Below are positions 33,034 through 40,382 of a stretch of 64,000 bases of DNA, piece after piece; position 1 is the stretch's first letter, and each line of letters starts with the position of its first letter. The DNA lies in assembly GCF_001425755.1 (NCBI RefSeq), contig NZ_LMDH01000001.1, forward strand, positions 303,112 through 367,111, written 5' to 3'. Under the pieces are notes generated by a model that did not search any database, was not told the DNA's origin, and saw only the letters and a list, made by a program, of their open reading frames with translations. Both the position numbers and the translations under genes were made by a program. Source of the DNA: Aeromicrobium sp. Root344 (GTDB lineage: Bacteria > Actinomycetota > Actinomycetes > Propionibacteriales > Nocardioidaceae).

Positions 33034-33499
33034 GCTCGCCCAGCACGGCTTCGATGGTCTCGACCACGAGCCGGTGGTCCTCGAGCTGAGGCAGCCCGGA
33101 GACCGCGATGCTGCCGACGCATCCCGTGCCGCGTACGAGCGCAGGGAATGCTCCCCCATGCGCTGCATAGACCTGGGTGTCGAGCCGCGAGTCCTCGTCG
33201 AACGAACCGCCGTTGACCCGGAACTCCTCGCCCACACGCAGCGACGAGCGGCCATAGCGGTCGACGACAGCGCTCTTGCGGGCGAGCCAGCCGTCATTGT
33301 CGGCCGACGCTCCGGGCAGGGCGGCGTGGAAGAGCTCCTGGCCGTTGCGCCGGATCGAGATCGCGATCGGCCGGCCGGCAGCGAGGCCGGCTTCGCGCAG
33401 GGCGACGCCGAGCTGCCAGGCGACCTGCTCGTCGAACCGGTCGAAGACCAGTCGCGACTCCTGCGCCTCGAGCTCGTCGAGCAGCTCGCGGCCGGTCAC
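33020..33499 (-). CDS. UPF0303-family protein (heme-degrading-domain-like)
   Basis: 159 residues with the UPF0303 patterns: ALREAGLAAGRPIAISIRRNGQELFHAALPG, KSAVVDRYGRSSL and VYAAHGGAFPALVRGTGCVGSIAVSGLPQLEDHRLVVE. The C-terminal half looks like the GlcG/HbpS-like fold. No reaction is established. The stop overlaps the end of the convergent TetR; the start overlaps the Gfo/Idh gene stop, so the two share a message. Confidence 0.82.
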   Translation of the reverse strand: MTGRELLDELEAQESRLVFDRFDEQVAWQLGVALREAGLAAGRPIAISIRRNGQELFHAALPGASADNDGWLARKSAVVDRYGRSSLRVGEEFRVNGGSFDEDSRLDTQVYAAHGGAFPALVRGTGCVGSIAVSGLPQLEDHRLVVETIEAVLGELRPE

Positions 33500-34527
33500 G
33501 CGCCCGCTCCCGGACGTACGGTCGTGCCGCTCCGGGCACTGAGGCGGGCGGCCCCCAGCACGTCGGCCGTCGCCACGGCGTCGGCGGCCTCGACGGGCGG
33601 CGGGCCCTCACCGCGTACGGCCCTGGCGAACGCCGGGTAGTAGGTGTCCCATGCGCCACGCTCGAGCGTGATCGGCGTGGAGCCGTCGGCGGTGAAGACC
33701 CGGTCGAGGTCCGAAGGTGCCTCGGCGCCCCAGGCATCGCTCGTCGCCGGGCTCGCGCCGACGACGAGGTCGGCCTCCTGCGTGTCGCCCGTCGTGATGA
33801 CGACCGACGCCGACGAGCCTGTGACCCGCAGGCGCGGACCGGAGGCGTACTGGGTCCAACTGCCCCACAGGTGCGACACGGCGCCGTTGGCGTGGCGCAG
33901 CGCGACGAAGACGTCGTCGTCGAGGCCGTTGTCACGGGTCCGCGACTCGGCGTAGACCGACTCCACGGGGCCGAGCAGGACGAGCGCCTGGTCGACGAGG
34001 TGGGCGCCGAAGTCGAGCAGCGTGCCACCGCCCGACACACCCGGCCCGTTCTCCGGGGCGTACCGCTCGAACCTCGACTCGAACCTGAGCACCTCGCCGA
34101 GCGTCCCGTCGTCGACCAGCGCCCGGACGGTGAGGAAGTCGGAGTCCCACCGGCGGTTCTGGTACGGGCTCAGCGTGACGCCACGCTCGGCGGCGAGCTC
34201 GACCGAGCGGCGCGCAGCCGACGGGTCCAGCGCGAAGGGCTTGTCGCAGACCACGGACAGGCCGAGCGCGATCGCCTCGTCCGTGAGGTCGGAGTGCGTA
34301 CCGGCAGGCGTCGAGATGCTGACCGCCTCGGCACCCGACGCGGCGAGGTCCGCAAGGGTGTCGAACACCGCGAGTCCCGGATGATCCTCGGCCACGAGGG
34401 CGCGGCGTTCGGCTGACGCCGTGACGACGCCGACGAACTCGCAGCCCGCCGCCGACGCGATCAGCGGGGCGTGGAAGTAGCGCCCACCGAATCCGTAGCC
34501 GACCAGACCGATCTTGACCGGGTCCAT
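33496..34527 (-). CDS. Gfo/Idh/MocA-family oxidoreductase
   Basis: 343 residues. N-terminal NAD(P) fold KIGLVGYGFGGRYFHAPLI, the EKP-like DKPFALDPSAARRSVELA with the catalytic Lys, and C-terminal domain TLLDFGAHLVDQALVLLGPVESV with the conserved D-x3-H. It oxidises a sugar or cyclitol hydroxyl with NAD(P). It lies in the sugar-type cluster with the PfkB kinase and aldolase, overlapping the UPF0303 gene (ATGA). Confidence 0.9.
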   Translation of the reverse strand: MDPVKIGLVGYGFGGRYFHAPLIASAAGCEFVGVVTASAERRALVAEDHPGLAVFDTLADLAASGAEAVSISTPAGTHSDLTDEAIALGLSVVCDKPFALDPSAARRSVELAAERGVTLSPYQNRRWDSDFLTVRALVDDGTLGEVLRFESRFERYAPENGPGVSGGGTLLDFGAHLVDQALVLLGPVESVYAESRTRDNGLDDDVFVALRHANGAVSHLWGSWTQYASGPRLRVTGSSASVVITTGDTQEADLVVGASPATSDAWGAEAPSDLDRVFTADGSTPITLERGAWDTYYPAFARAVRGEGPPPVEAADAVATADVLGAARLSARSGTTVRPGAGA

Positions 34528-34615
34528 GCGATCACCGCTCCTTGCCTCGACGCCATGTCAGGACAAGTGAAGCAGCACGCCGTCCGGCCAGGCGAACCAG
34601 TCGCGACAGCGCAGG

Positions 34616-34957
34616 TCAGGAGCGCAAGATCTTGTCCATCGATTTGCCCTTGGCCAGCTCGTCCACGAGCTTGTCGAGGTAGCGAATCTTCTGCATCAAC
34701 GGGTCGTCGATCTGCTCGACGCGGACCCCGCACACGACGCCGGTGATCAGCGACGCGTCCGGGTTGAGCCGGGCGTCCGCGAAGAAGTCCTCGAATGTCG
34801 TACCGGCGTCGAGGTGGCTCGCCAGCTGGGCCTCGTCGAAGCCCGTCAGCCACGCAATCACCTGGTCGAGCTCGGCCTTCGTACGCCCCTTCTTCTCGAC
34901 CTTCGCCACGTAGAGCGGGTAGACCGACGCGAAGCTGACCGTGAAGATGCGGCTCAT
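34616..34957 (-). CDS. DUF2200 family protein
   Basis: 113 residues: [44 protein letters not shown] and [47 protein letters not shown], the standard DUF2200 layout. No function is known. It is flanked by an 88-bp gap and faces the PPOX gene. Confidence 0.85.
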   Translation of the reverse strand: MSRIFTVSFASVYPLYVAKVEKKGRTKAELDQVIAWLTGFDEAQLASHLDAGTTFEDFFADARLNPDASLITGVVCGVRVEQIDDPLMQKIRYLDKLVDELAKGKSMDKILRS

Positions 34958-35058
34958 GGCTGGAGGCTACTTCACCGTCGTGGCTCGCCGGGCTCATGGC
35001 ATGATGCCGGTCAGGCACGACGCCTGACCGGCAGTCATGGCCGGGGAAACGGAGTCCC

Positions 35059-35562
35059 ATGGGCATCAACCAGCGCTCCCAGGTCGAGATGACGGCCGAG
35101 GAGATCGCCGACTTCATCCCGTCGCGACGTACGGCGACCCTGGTCACCCTCGGGCGTACCGGTCACCCCCACGCCGTCGCGATGTGGTTCGCCGTCATCG
35201 ACGGGGTGATCTGGTTCGAGACCAAGGCCAAGGCGCAGAAGGCCGTCAACATCCGGCGTGACCCACGGGCGACTGTGCTCGTCGAGGACGGCCTCACATA
35301 CGACACGCTGCGGGGCGTCTCGCTCGAAGGGCGCTGCACGATCGTCGACGATCCCGACGCGCTCTGGGCGGTCGGCGTCGACGTGTGGGAGCGCTACAAC
35401 GGGCCCTACACCGAGGAGATGAAGCCGCTCGTCGAGCTCATGCTGCACAAGCGGGTCGCGGTGCGCTTCGACCCTGAGCGCACCCGGTCGTGGGACCACC
35501 GCAAGCTCGGCCTCGACCCCATCCCGCTGGGCGGCACGACGGCACCGGGGACGGAGCACTGA
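35059..35562 (+). CDS. PPOX-class (F420/FMN-type) pyridoxamine 5'-phosphate oxidase-like protein
   Basis: 167 residues of the split beta-barrel flavin-binding fold: MTAEEIADFIPSRRTATLVTLGRTGHPHAVAMWFAVIDGVIWFETKAKAQKAVNIRRDPRATVLVEDG. The actinobacterial branch often uses F420 rather than FMN. It is immediately followed by a deazaflavin-type reductase, which supports a shared cofactor. The substrate is unknown. Confidence 0.82.
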   Translation: MGINQRSQVEMTAEEIADFIPSRRTATLVTLGRTGHPHAVAMWFAVIDGVIWFETKAKAQKAVNIRRDPRATVLVEDGLTYDTLRGVSLEGRCTIVDDPDALWAVGVDVWERYNGPYTEEMKPLVELMLHKRVAVRFDPERTRSWDHRKLGLDPIPLGGTTAPGTEH

Positions 35563-35563
35563 G

Positions 35564-36058
35564 ATGGGCCGCTTCTCGATGCCGGACGAGCGCCCTGACG
35601 GCCTCGACTCCCCCGCGACGGCCAAGCTGATCAAGTACGGCTCCAAGGCGCAGGTGCTGGCGTTCAGGCTGACGAACGGCTGGCTGGGGTCGAAATGGCG
35701 GGTCGGCTCGGGGTTCCGCAAGCCCGTGAGCATCCTGCTGCTCGAGCACGTGGGCCGGAAGTCCGGCAAGCAGTTCACCGCACCGCTGCTCTACCTCGAG
35801 AACGGGCCCGACCTCGTCATCGTCGCGTCGCAGGGCGGGCTGCCGAAGAATCCCCAGTGGTACGCCAACCTGCTCGCGCACCCGGAGACGCAGGTCAGGC
35901 TGCCGAGGCAGAAGGCGCGCCCGGTGCGGGCCCGCGTCGCGTCCGCCGAGGAGCGGGCCGAGCTGTGGCCACGCCTGCTCGACCTCTACGCCGACTTCGC
36001 GAAGTACGACGAGTGGACCGAGCGCGAGATCCCCGTCGTCGTGCTGGAACCGCGCTAG
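35564..36058 (+). CDS. Deazaflavin-dependent nitroreductase (DDN/Rv3547-like)
   Basis: 164 residues: RKPVSILLLEHVGRKSGKQFTAPLLYLENGPDLVIVASQGGLPKNPQWYANLLAHPETQVRL, the pattern of F420H2-dependent DDN-family reductases. It lies 1 bp past the PPOX stop. Members reduce quinones or nitro compounds. Its end overlaps the tail of the minus-strand nucleotidyltransferase gene by 4 bp. Confidence 0.88.
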   Translation: MGRFSMPDERPDGLDSPATAKLIKYGSKAQVLAFRLTNGWLGSKWRVGSGFRKPVSILLLEHVGRKSGKQFTAPLLYLENGPDLVIVASQGGLPKNPQWYANLLAHPETQVRLPRQKARPVRARVASAEERAELWPRLLDLYADFAKYDEWTEREIPVVVLEPR

Positions 36059-36621
36059 CCGAGAGGCTCGATGACGCCCAGGCGCTCCAGCAGGAACAGG
36101 AAGGCTGCCGCAAACGGGTTGTCCGCCGTGACCGCACGGACCTCGTCCCAGTCGACCTGCTCGCGCACGGCCCGAGCCACCGGCAGCTGACGCCCGAAGT
36201 CGCACGCGTGCTCCTCCAAGGCATTGAGCTTCTGGCCGATCAGCTCGGTCGCCGAGAGGACCGGCATCGCCACCGACTCGACCTCGATCTCCTCGACCTC
36301 GGCGAGAGCCTCCCGCGTCACCGGCACACCGTTGGTCTGGAAGAGCACGTCGACCATGCAGGTGTCGACGTAGACCTTGAACAACCAGTCCTCCGGCGGG
36401 TCCACGACATCGAGCCCGCGCTCGGCCAGCATCGCGGCAGCCTTGGGTGCGTCGTCCTCGGCGACGACGAAGTCGACGTCGTGGTCGGGCTCCGGGCCGC
36501 CGCGCGCCCACACGGCATAGCCGCCGGCCAGAGCGAAGGGGATGCCGCTCTCCTTCAGGCTGACCGCGACCACCTTCAGCGCTTCTCGCAGGTCCGGGCC
36601 CGGGTCGTTGTCGTCTGTCAC
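36055..36621 (-). CDS. Nucleotidyltransferase-fold protein (AbiEii/MNT-like)
   Basis: About 188 residues if translation starts at the GTG complement at 36619-36621; the longer upstream frame is antisense to the next gene. It contains PFALAGGYAVWARGGPEPDHDVDFVV, the GG...D-x-D core of the polymerase-beta-like NTase fold, and a later VLSATELIGQKLNALEE. Relatives include AbiEii-type toxins and aminoglycoside-type NTases, but no partner antitoxin gene lies beside it. Function open. Confidence 0.7.
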   Translation of the reverse strand: MTDDNDPGPDLREALKVVAVSLKESGIPFALAGGYAVWARGGPEPDHDVDFVVAEDDAPKAAAMLAERGLDVVDPPEDWLFKVYVDTCMVDVLFQTNGVPVTREALAEVEEIEVESVAMPVLSATELIGQKLNALEEHACDFGRQLPVARAVREQVDWDEVRAVTADNPFAAAFLFLLERLGVIEPLG

Positions 36622-36681
36622 GCCGGGGGTGTACCCGTCTGGCGACGTGTCATGTCCCTCTCGTCGGGTACGTCCCCCACG

Positions 36682-37440
36682 ATGCGACTGGCCACCTTCA
36701 ACATCCTCAACGGGCGTACGGCGTCGGACGATCAGGTCGAGCTCGGGACCTTCCGGGATGCCGTGGCATCGCTTGACGCCGATGTCCTCGCGCTGCAGGA
36801 GGTCGACCGCAACCAGCCGCGGTCCGGCCACACCGACCTCACTGCCGCTGCAGCCGATGCCATGGGCGCCGTCGACCATCGCTTCGTCGCCGCGCTGAAC
36901 GGCAGCCCCGGTGCCACCTGGATCGCTGCGACCGGACGTGAGCAGCCCGACTCCGCGGCGTACGGGATCGCCCTGCTGAGCCGCTACCCCGTCGCCGCGT
37001 GGGAGGTCATCCGGCTCCCCACGCTGCACACCCGCGTGCCCATGTGGTTCCGCGGCAGCCGGCTGCCGACGTTCGTGCGGGACGAGCCGCGGGTCGCGGT
37101 CGCCGCCGTGATCGAGGCGCCCGACGGTCCACTGACGGTGGCGAACACCCACCTGTCGTTCGTGCCATGGTGGGGTGGCCGGCAGCTGCGGGCCCTCGTC
37201 AAGTCGCTCGACCGCTTCGGGCACAACCTGGTGCTGATGGGCGACCTCAACATGTCGCTCGACCGCGCGGCTGCCATCACCGGTATGCGGGGCTTGGTCG
37301 CCGCCCCGACCTTCCCGGCCGACTCGCCGCGCGAGCAGCTCGACCACATCCTGGCTCGTGATGACTGGGCGACGGTGTCAGGCGAGGCACGCCGCCTGCC
37401 GATCTCGGACCACCGCGCCCTGGTCGTCGACGTGACCTGA
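36682..37440 (+). CDS. Endonuclease/exonuclease/phosphatase-family protein
   Basis: 252 residues from the ATG at 36682; 36652 is an in-frame alternative. MRLATFNILNGR starts the fold, followed by VLALQEVDRNQPRSGHTDL (metal Glu), VANTHLSFVPWWGGRQL (His), LVLMGDLNMS (Asp and Asn) and DHRALVVDV (terminal Asp-His). It cleaves phosphodiesters or phosphoesters; there is no signal peptide. The substrate is not evident. Confidence 0.85.
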   Translation: MRLATFNILNGRTASDDQVELGTFRDAVASLDADVLALQEVDRNQPRSGHTDLTAAAADAMGAVDHRFVAALNGSPGATWIAATGREQPDSAAYGIALLSRYPVAAWEVIRLPTLHTRVPMWFRGSRLPTFVRDEPRVAVAAVIEAPDGPLTVANTHLSFVPWWGGRQLRALVKSLDRFGHNLVLMGDLNMSLDRAAAITGMRGLVAAPTFPADSPREQLDHILARDDWATVSGEARRLPISDHRALVVDVT

Positions 37441-37480
37441 CATCGTTACGCTCATCCCGCCTCCGCAAGGAGGTCAGACG

Positions 37481-37876
37481 ATGGGAGCGACCATGCCCGT
37501 ACTCGGAATCGGCGGAATCCTCTTCCGCGCCCAGGACCCGGAGGCACTTGGTGCCTGGTATCGCGAGCACCTCGGCGTCGGCGCCGGCCTCGCGGCACCC
37601 GACACCGGCGAGCCCGAGGAATGGATGTGGAAGGCGCAAGGAGGACCGCTCGCGTTCGCCCCCTTCGATGCGGACACCGACTACTGGGGCGCGAACAAGC
37701 AGGTCATGCTCAACTTCCGGGTCAGCGATCTCGATGAGCTGCTCCAGACCTTGAGGACCGCCGGCGTCGACGTGACGACACGGCCCGACTGGGACTCCCC
37801 CGAGACCGGGCGCTTCGCCCGGGTCCACGATCCTGAGGGCAACCCGATCGAGCTTTGGCAACCGCCCGAAGCCTGA
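37481..37876 (+). CDS. VOC-family (glyoxalase-like) protein
   Basis: 131 residues with a strong AAGGAGG site seven bases before the ATG. Blocks LGIGGILFRAQDPEALGAWYREHLG, KQVMLNFRVSDLDELLQTLRTAGVDV and HDPEGNPIELWQP supply the beta-alpha-beta repeats and the metal Glu of the VOC fold. A monomer of this size usually dimerises. It converges on the DUF1801 gene. Confidence 0.85.
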   Translation: MGATMPVLGIGGILFRAQDPEALGAWYREHLGVGAGLAAPDTGEPEEWMWKAQGGPLAFAPFDADTDYWGANKQVMLNFRVSDLDELLQTLRTAGVDVTTRPDWDSPETGRFARVHDPEGNPIELWQPPEA

Positions 37877-37879
37877 CGC

Positions 37880-38221
37880 TCAGCCCTCGTTGAGGGACAC
37901 GGCGCGGCGTACGAGCTCGATGAACGCGTCGCCGTCGAGTTCGTCGGACTCGTGGATGTCGATCGCCCGGCGGGTCCCGGCATCGAGGCTCGCGTTGAAC
38001 AACCCGGCAGGGTCCTCCAACGACGCGCCTTTGGCGAAGGTGACCTTGACCTTGTCCTTGTAGGTCTCGACGGTGCAGATCAGGCCCGACCGCGAGAACG
38101 TCGGCACGCCGTCAGGGTTCGAGGCCTTGCGCCACTTGGCCTCCTCGTCGACGCCAGGAGCCGCCTCGTTGATGAAGCCCCGGATCGAGTCGACGGTCTC
38201 GCTGCGCCAGTCATTCGCCAT
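37880..38221 (-). CDS. DUF1801-family protein
   Basis: 113 residues: SIRGFINEAAPGVDEEAKWRKASNPDGVPTFSRSGLICTVETYKDKVKVTFAKGASLEDPAGLF, the DUF1801/YdhG-like compact fold. No known activity. It stops 3 bp from the convergent VOC gene. Confidence 0.82.
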   Translation of the reverse strand: MANDWRSETVDSIRGFINEAAPGVDEEAKWRKASNPDGVPTFSRSGLICTVETYKDKVKVTFAKGASLEDPAGLFNASLDAGTRRAIDIHESDELDGDAFIELVRRAVSLNEG

Positions 38222-38253
38222 GACGGTGACTGTAGCGAAGGACCCGTCAGGAA

Positions 38254-38514
38254 TCAGCCGCCGAGCTGCTGGACCGACTCGGTCAACGCGTCGGCCTGGG
38301 CCTGCAGGTGCTCCTCATCCGCTTGGTCGCCGAGACGCCCCTCGAGCTCGGTCCGGGAGATCACCTCGAACGCACCGCGGTAGTCCTCGCTGTCCCTCTG
38401 GGCCGGCTCGATCACCTCGACCTGGCCCCCGACGAGTCCGAGGAACGCCTCGGCGTCGCCCGCCGCCAGGAGCGTACGGAGATGATCGGCAGTGATGGTC
38501 TGTGGTTCCGTCAT
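38254..38514 (-). CDS. Small acidic hypothetical protein
   Basis: 86 residues, strongly acidic, with predicted helix: LLAAGDAEAFLGLVGGQVEVIEP, AFEVISRTELEGRLGDQ, HLQAQADALTESVQQLGG. No family recognised. It lies on the strand of the DUF1801 gene, 33 bp upstream, and may share a message. Confidence 0.55.
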   Translation of the reverse strand: MTEPQTITADHLRTLLAAGDAEAFLGLVGGQVEVIEPAQRDSEDYRGAFEVISRTELEGRLGDQADEEHLQAQADALTESVQQLGG

Positions 38515-38707
38515 GCACAGGGTGTGCCCGCTGGTGCCGGGCGCAATCGTTCATACCAGGAGGGCTCCGACGCCGGAGGTGCGCCGGTGTGCCACCTCGG
38601 TTCCACGCGTACGCCCCCTCCGTACGGGTCAGCGCACCGGTCAGAACGGGCTATGTTCGCCCTCGTGGCAAGGAATTACCGTCGAGTCATCCATCTCGAG
38701 GAGAGAC

Positions 38708-39223
38708 ATGACGAAACATCGCTGGGCTCCGGCCGCCGCACTGGCCGCGGTCACCCTCTCGCTGAGCGCCACCGCAGCCACGGCTGATGTCGCGCCACAA
38801 CCCACCGCCGCCTTCGCGGGCCACCTCGTTGCCGGCCCCGGCGCGACGACCGTCAAGATCAGCTACAGCTGCACCACGAGTGCCGACGCACCGATCTCGC
38901 ACCTGTACGTGGGCGTCAAGCAGGGCCCTCACGTCAACACCGAGGAGGGGTCGACCAGCGCGTCGGCCGACACGTTCTACAGCACGAACTGGAAGTCGGA
39001 CAAAGGTCCGAATGCGTTGCGCTGTGACGGCGCACGCCACACCCAGACCCTCGTGCTCAAGCCGCAGCCGGGCTTCCATGCCGCTGTGCCCCGGCTCCAC
39101 AAGGGCATGGCGCTGGTGCAGGTCTGCGTGTTCGACAACGCCACCGAGTTCGGCGAGGAAGGACCTGCCGACGGCGGGTTCGCGTTCTCGTACACCATGG
39201 AACGGGTCCGCAGCGGCCGGTGA
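38708..39223 (+). CDS. Secreted hypothetical protein
   Basis: 171 residues from the ATG at 38708 (GAGGAGAG upstream). The Sec signal is MTKHRWAPAAALAAVTLSLS with cleavage after AATA near residue 26. The mature part is beta-rich with three cysteines (SYSC, ALRC, VQVC). No family is recognised. It ends at a strong terminator, just before the tRNA scar. Confidence 0.65.
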   Translation: MTKHRWAPAAALAAVTLSLSATAATADVAPQPTAAFAGHLVAGPGATTVKISYSCTTSADAPISHLYVGVKQGPHVNTEEGSTSASADTFYSTNWKSDKGPNALRCDGARHTQTLVLKPQPGFHAAVPRLHKGMALVQVCVFDNATEFGEEGPADGGFAFSYTMERVRSGR

Positions 39224-39239
39224 CTCACGGTCATATGCG

Positions 39240-39278
39240 AAACGGCTGGAACCAGATCTCCTCTGGTTCCAGCCGTTT
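39240..39278 (+). terminator. Strong hairpin terminator, probably bidirectional
   Basis: A perfect 17-bp stem with a 5-base loop: arms 39240-39256 (AAACGGCTGGAACCAGA) and 39262-39278. It follows the secreted protein gene and would also have ended the tRNA transcript coming from the other strand. Confidence 0.85.
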
Positions 39279-39296
39279 CCTTGGTAGCGGGGACAG
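39277..39296. repeat. 20-bp direct repeat, copy 1 (tRNA-Met 3' end)
   Basis: TTCCTTGGTAGCGGGGACAG, the 3' end of the tRNA-Met remnant with its CCA. Identical to 39951-39970. The spacing of 674 bp encloses a regulator gene; att-site-like arrangement. Confidence 0.75.
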
Positions 39297-39340
39297 GATT
39301 TGAGCCTGCGACCTCTGGGCAATGGGCCCAGCGAGCTACA
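39282..39340 (-). pseudogene. Decayed tRNA-Met(CAU), 3' portion
   Basis: Read on the minus strand, the T arm, anticodon arm and acceptor 3' half of an elongator tRNA-Met are clear, ending with CGCTACCA. The anticodon stem is CTGGG/CCCAG with loop CCCATTG, so the anticodon is CAT, but U33 is C, and A37 and A38 are T and G. The D arm and 5' acceptor strand are absent, and only about 58 of 77 bases remain. It cannot work as a tRNA. It is the likely scar of integration into a tRNA gene. Confidence 0.7.
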
Positions 39341-39351
39341 GCGCAGTCATT

Positions 39352-39368
39352 CGCGGCGGTATGACGTG
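39352..39368 (+). repeat. Short directional repeat, copy 7 (far from the 8-13 kb patch)
   Basis: CGCGGCGGTATGACGTG, 14 of 16 to the consensus CGCGGCGGAATGACGC. It lies right behind the tRNA-Met remnant and before a minus-strand regulator gene, as at the other copies. Confidence 0.55.
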
Positions 39369-39390
39369 CACCCGACCTCAGCAGTGGCGC

Positions 39391-39726
39391 CTATTTGATC
39401 TCGATGGAAACAGCGGACTCTGCGCTCTCGATCCGCGCCATGATCTCGCGCAGAGCGTTGATCTCCTTACGGAGAGCCTTCTTGCCCTGGGCGGTGATTG
39501 CGACCCAAGTACGAGGACGGCCCCCACGGGCTTCGCGGGTGAGCTTGACAAGTCCGGCTTCTTGAAGCACCGCTAGATGCCGCCCGAGGTTCCCGTCCGT
39601 GAGCGCCAGCTCGCGCTTCAGGAGTGCGAAGTCGGCTCGGCTGAGGCCGAGGAGTGAGGCCAGGATTCCGAGCCGTACGCGCTGGTGGACGTCGTCGTCG
39701 AGCTCGTGGATCGGGTGGTCGGTCAT
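39391..39726 (-). CDS. Winged-helix transcriptional regulator
   Basis: 111 residues from the ATG complement at 39724-39726; the longer frame upstream is not needed. The wing-helix reads RVRLGILASLLGLSRADFALLKRELALTDGNLGRHLAVLQEAGLVKLTREARGGRPRTWVAITAQGKKAL, typical of small ArsR/MarR-like HTH_27 regulators. It lies between the two copies of the tRNA-Met 3' end, as cargo of the putative integration. A partner gene is not evident in the neighbourhood. Confidence 0.82.
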   Translation of the reverse strand: MTDHPIHELDDDVHQRVRLGILASLLGLSRADFALLKRELALTDGNLGRHLAVLQEAGLVKLTREARGGRPRTWVAITAQGKKALRKEINALREIMARIESAESAVSIEIK

Positions 39727-39923
39727 CGGCCTGCTCTCATAGTTCAGCGCTTTCCGTTCGAAGCGTGCCACAGGAGGATCCCGATTGCCGCGAGTTGCAG
39801 GGAGACGGCGTGCCGACACACACCGCCTAAGGCGCGTCCCACGCCCACCTCAAGGGTCACGGCGTACCAGGATTGAGGTCGAGACCAGGACGCACGAAGG
39901 TGACCTCCCATGCCACAAATGAC

Positions 39924-39953
39924 GAAGACCCGGACCTGTTGGTCCGGGCCTTC
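39924..39953. terminator. Hairpin abutting the second tRNA-tail copy
   Basis: GAAGACCCGGACC-TGTT-GGTCCGGGCCTTC, a 13-position stem with one mismatch (A against C) and a 4-base loop. As at 39240, a hairpin stands directly before TTCCTTGGTAGCGGGGACAG, the layout of a tRNA gene end and its terminator on the minus strand. Confidence 0.65.
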
Positions 39954-39970
39954 CTTGGTAGCGGGGACAG
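39951..39970. repeat. 20-bp direct repeat, copy 2 (tRNA-Met 3' end)
   Basis: Identical 20 bases to 39277-39296; after them the sequence departs from tRNA, so only the last part of the tRNA is kept. Confidence 0.75.
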
Positions 39971-40151
39971 ATCAGTTCATCCGAACCGTCCTCGACGCTG
40001 GAAGCCTTCTGAGCGTGACGTTGATGGTTGCGGTGGCAGGTGCCACCCCGGTCACAGCGTATTGGGCACGACCGACAATGCTTTCCCACGCGTATCAACA
40101 GGAGTCTCCACGGACATCTGGCGACGGAAGATGGCGCTGTCCGATTCCACT

Positions 40152-40304
40152 TCAGCGCGCTGCCAGATCTGAGCACACTGCGCACACACGATCGTCACCC
40201 GCGGTCAGCTTCGCATCCCATGCGACGAGCCAGTCAGAGGACCATCGTCCGCACAGGGTCCGCACTTTGGCGTGATGACGCAGATGTATGTCTCTCGAGG
40301 ACAT
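40152..40304 (-). CDS. Possible small zinc-binding-type protein
   Basis: 50 residues from the ATG complement at 40302-40304 (the frame can extend to 40352). IHLRHHAKVRTLCGRW and RVCAVCSDLAAR put a Cys and a CxxC about 22 residues apart, as in short phage-like proteins of actinobacteria. Weak evidence; could be a remnant within the integration scar. Confidence 0.3.
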   Translation of the reverse strand: MSSRDIHLRHHAKVRTLCGRWSSDWLVAWDAKLTAGDDRVCAVCSDLAAR

Positions 40305-40382
40305 CGGCCGAAGATCCTGCGATCGCGGGGTGACAATCTGAAACTGACTCACCGGTTCCTCCAGACTGTGACGGCGCTCGGG

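Larger units (their letters stand above)
39727..40151. other. Long intergenic stretch with tRNA-tail repeat
   Basis: 425 bp without a convincing gene. It holds a 13-bp hairpin at 39924-39953 and the second 20-bp tRNA-Met 3'-end copy at 39951-39970. Small + strand frames here lack family features. Lower GC than the flanks, so probably remnant DNA. Confidence 0.5.

Noticed and set aside
36055..36621. Toxin-antitoxin (AbiE-like) pair
   Set aside because: Only the NTase-like gene is present; both neighbours are recognisable unrelated enzymes.
40269..40282. GGCGTGATGACGCA, 12 of 14 to the repeat core
   Set aside because: Falls within a small minus-strand frame and lacks the CGCGG part; possible but too weak to count as a copy.
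39873..40333. + strand frames across the tRNA scar
   Set aside because: They cross the tRNA-tail repeat and hairpin, lack ribosome sites and resemble no family.
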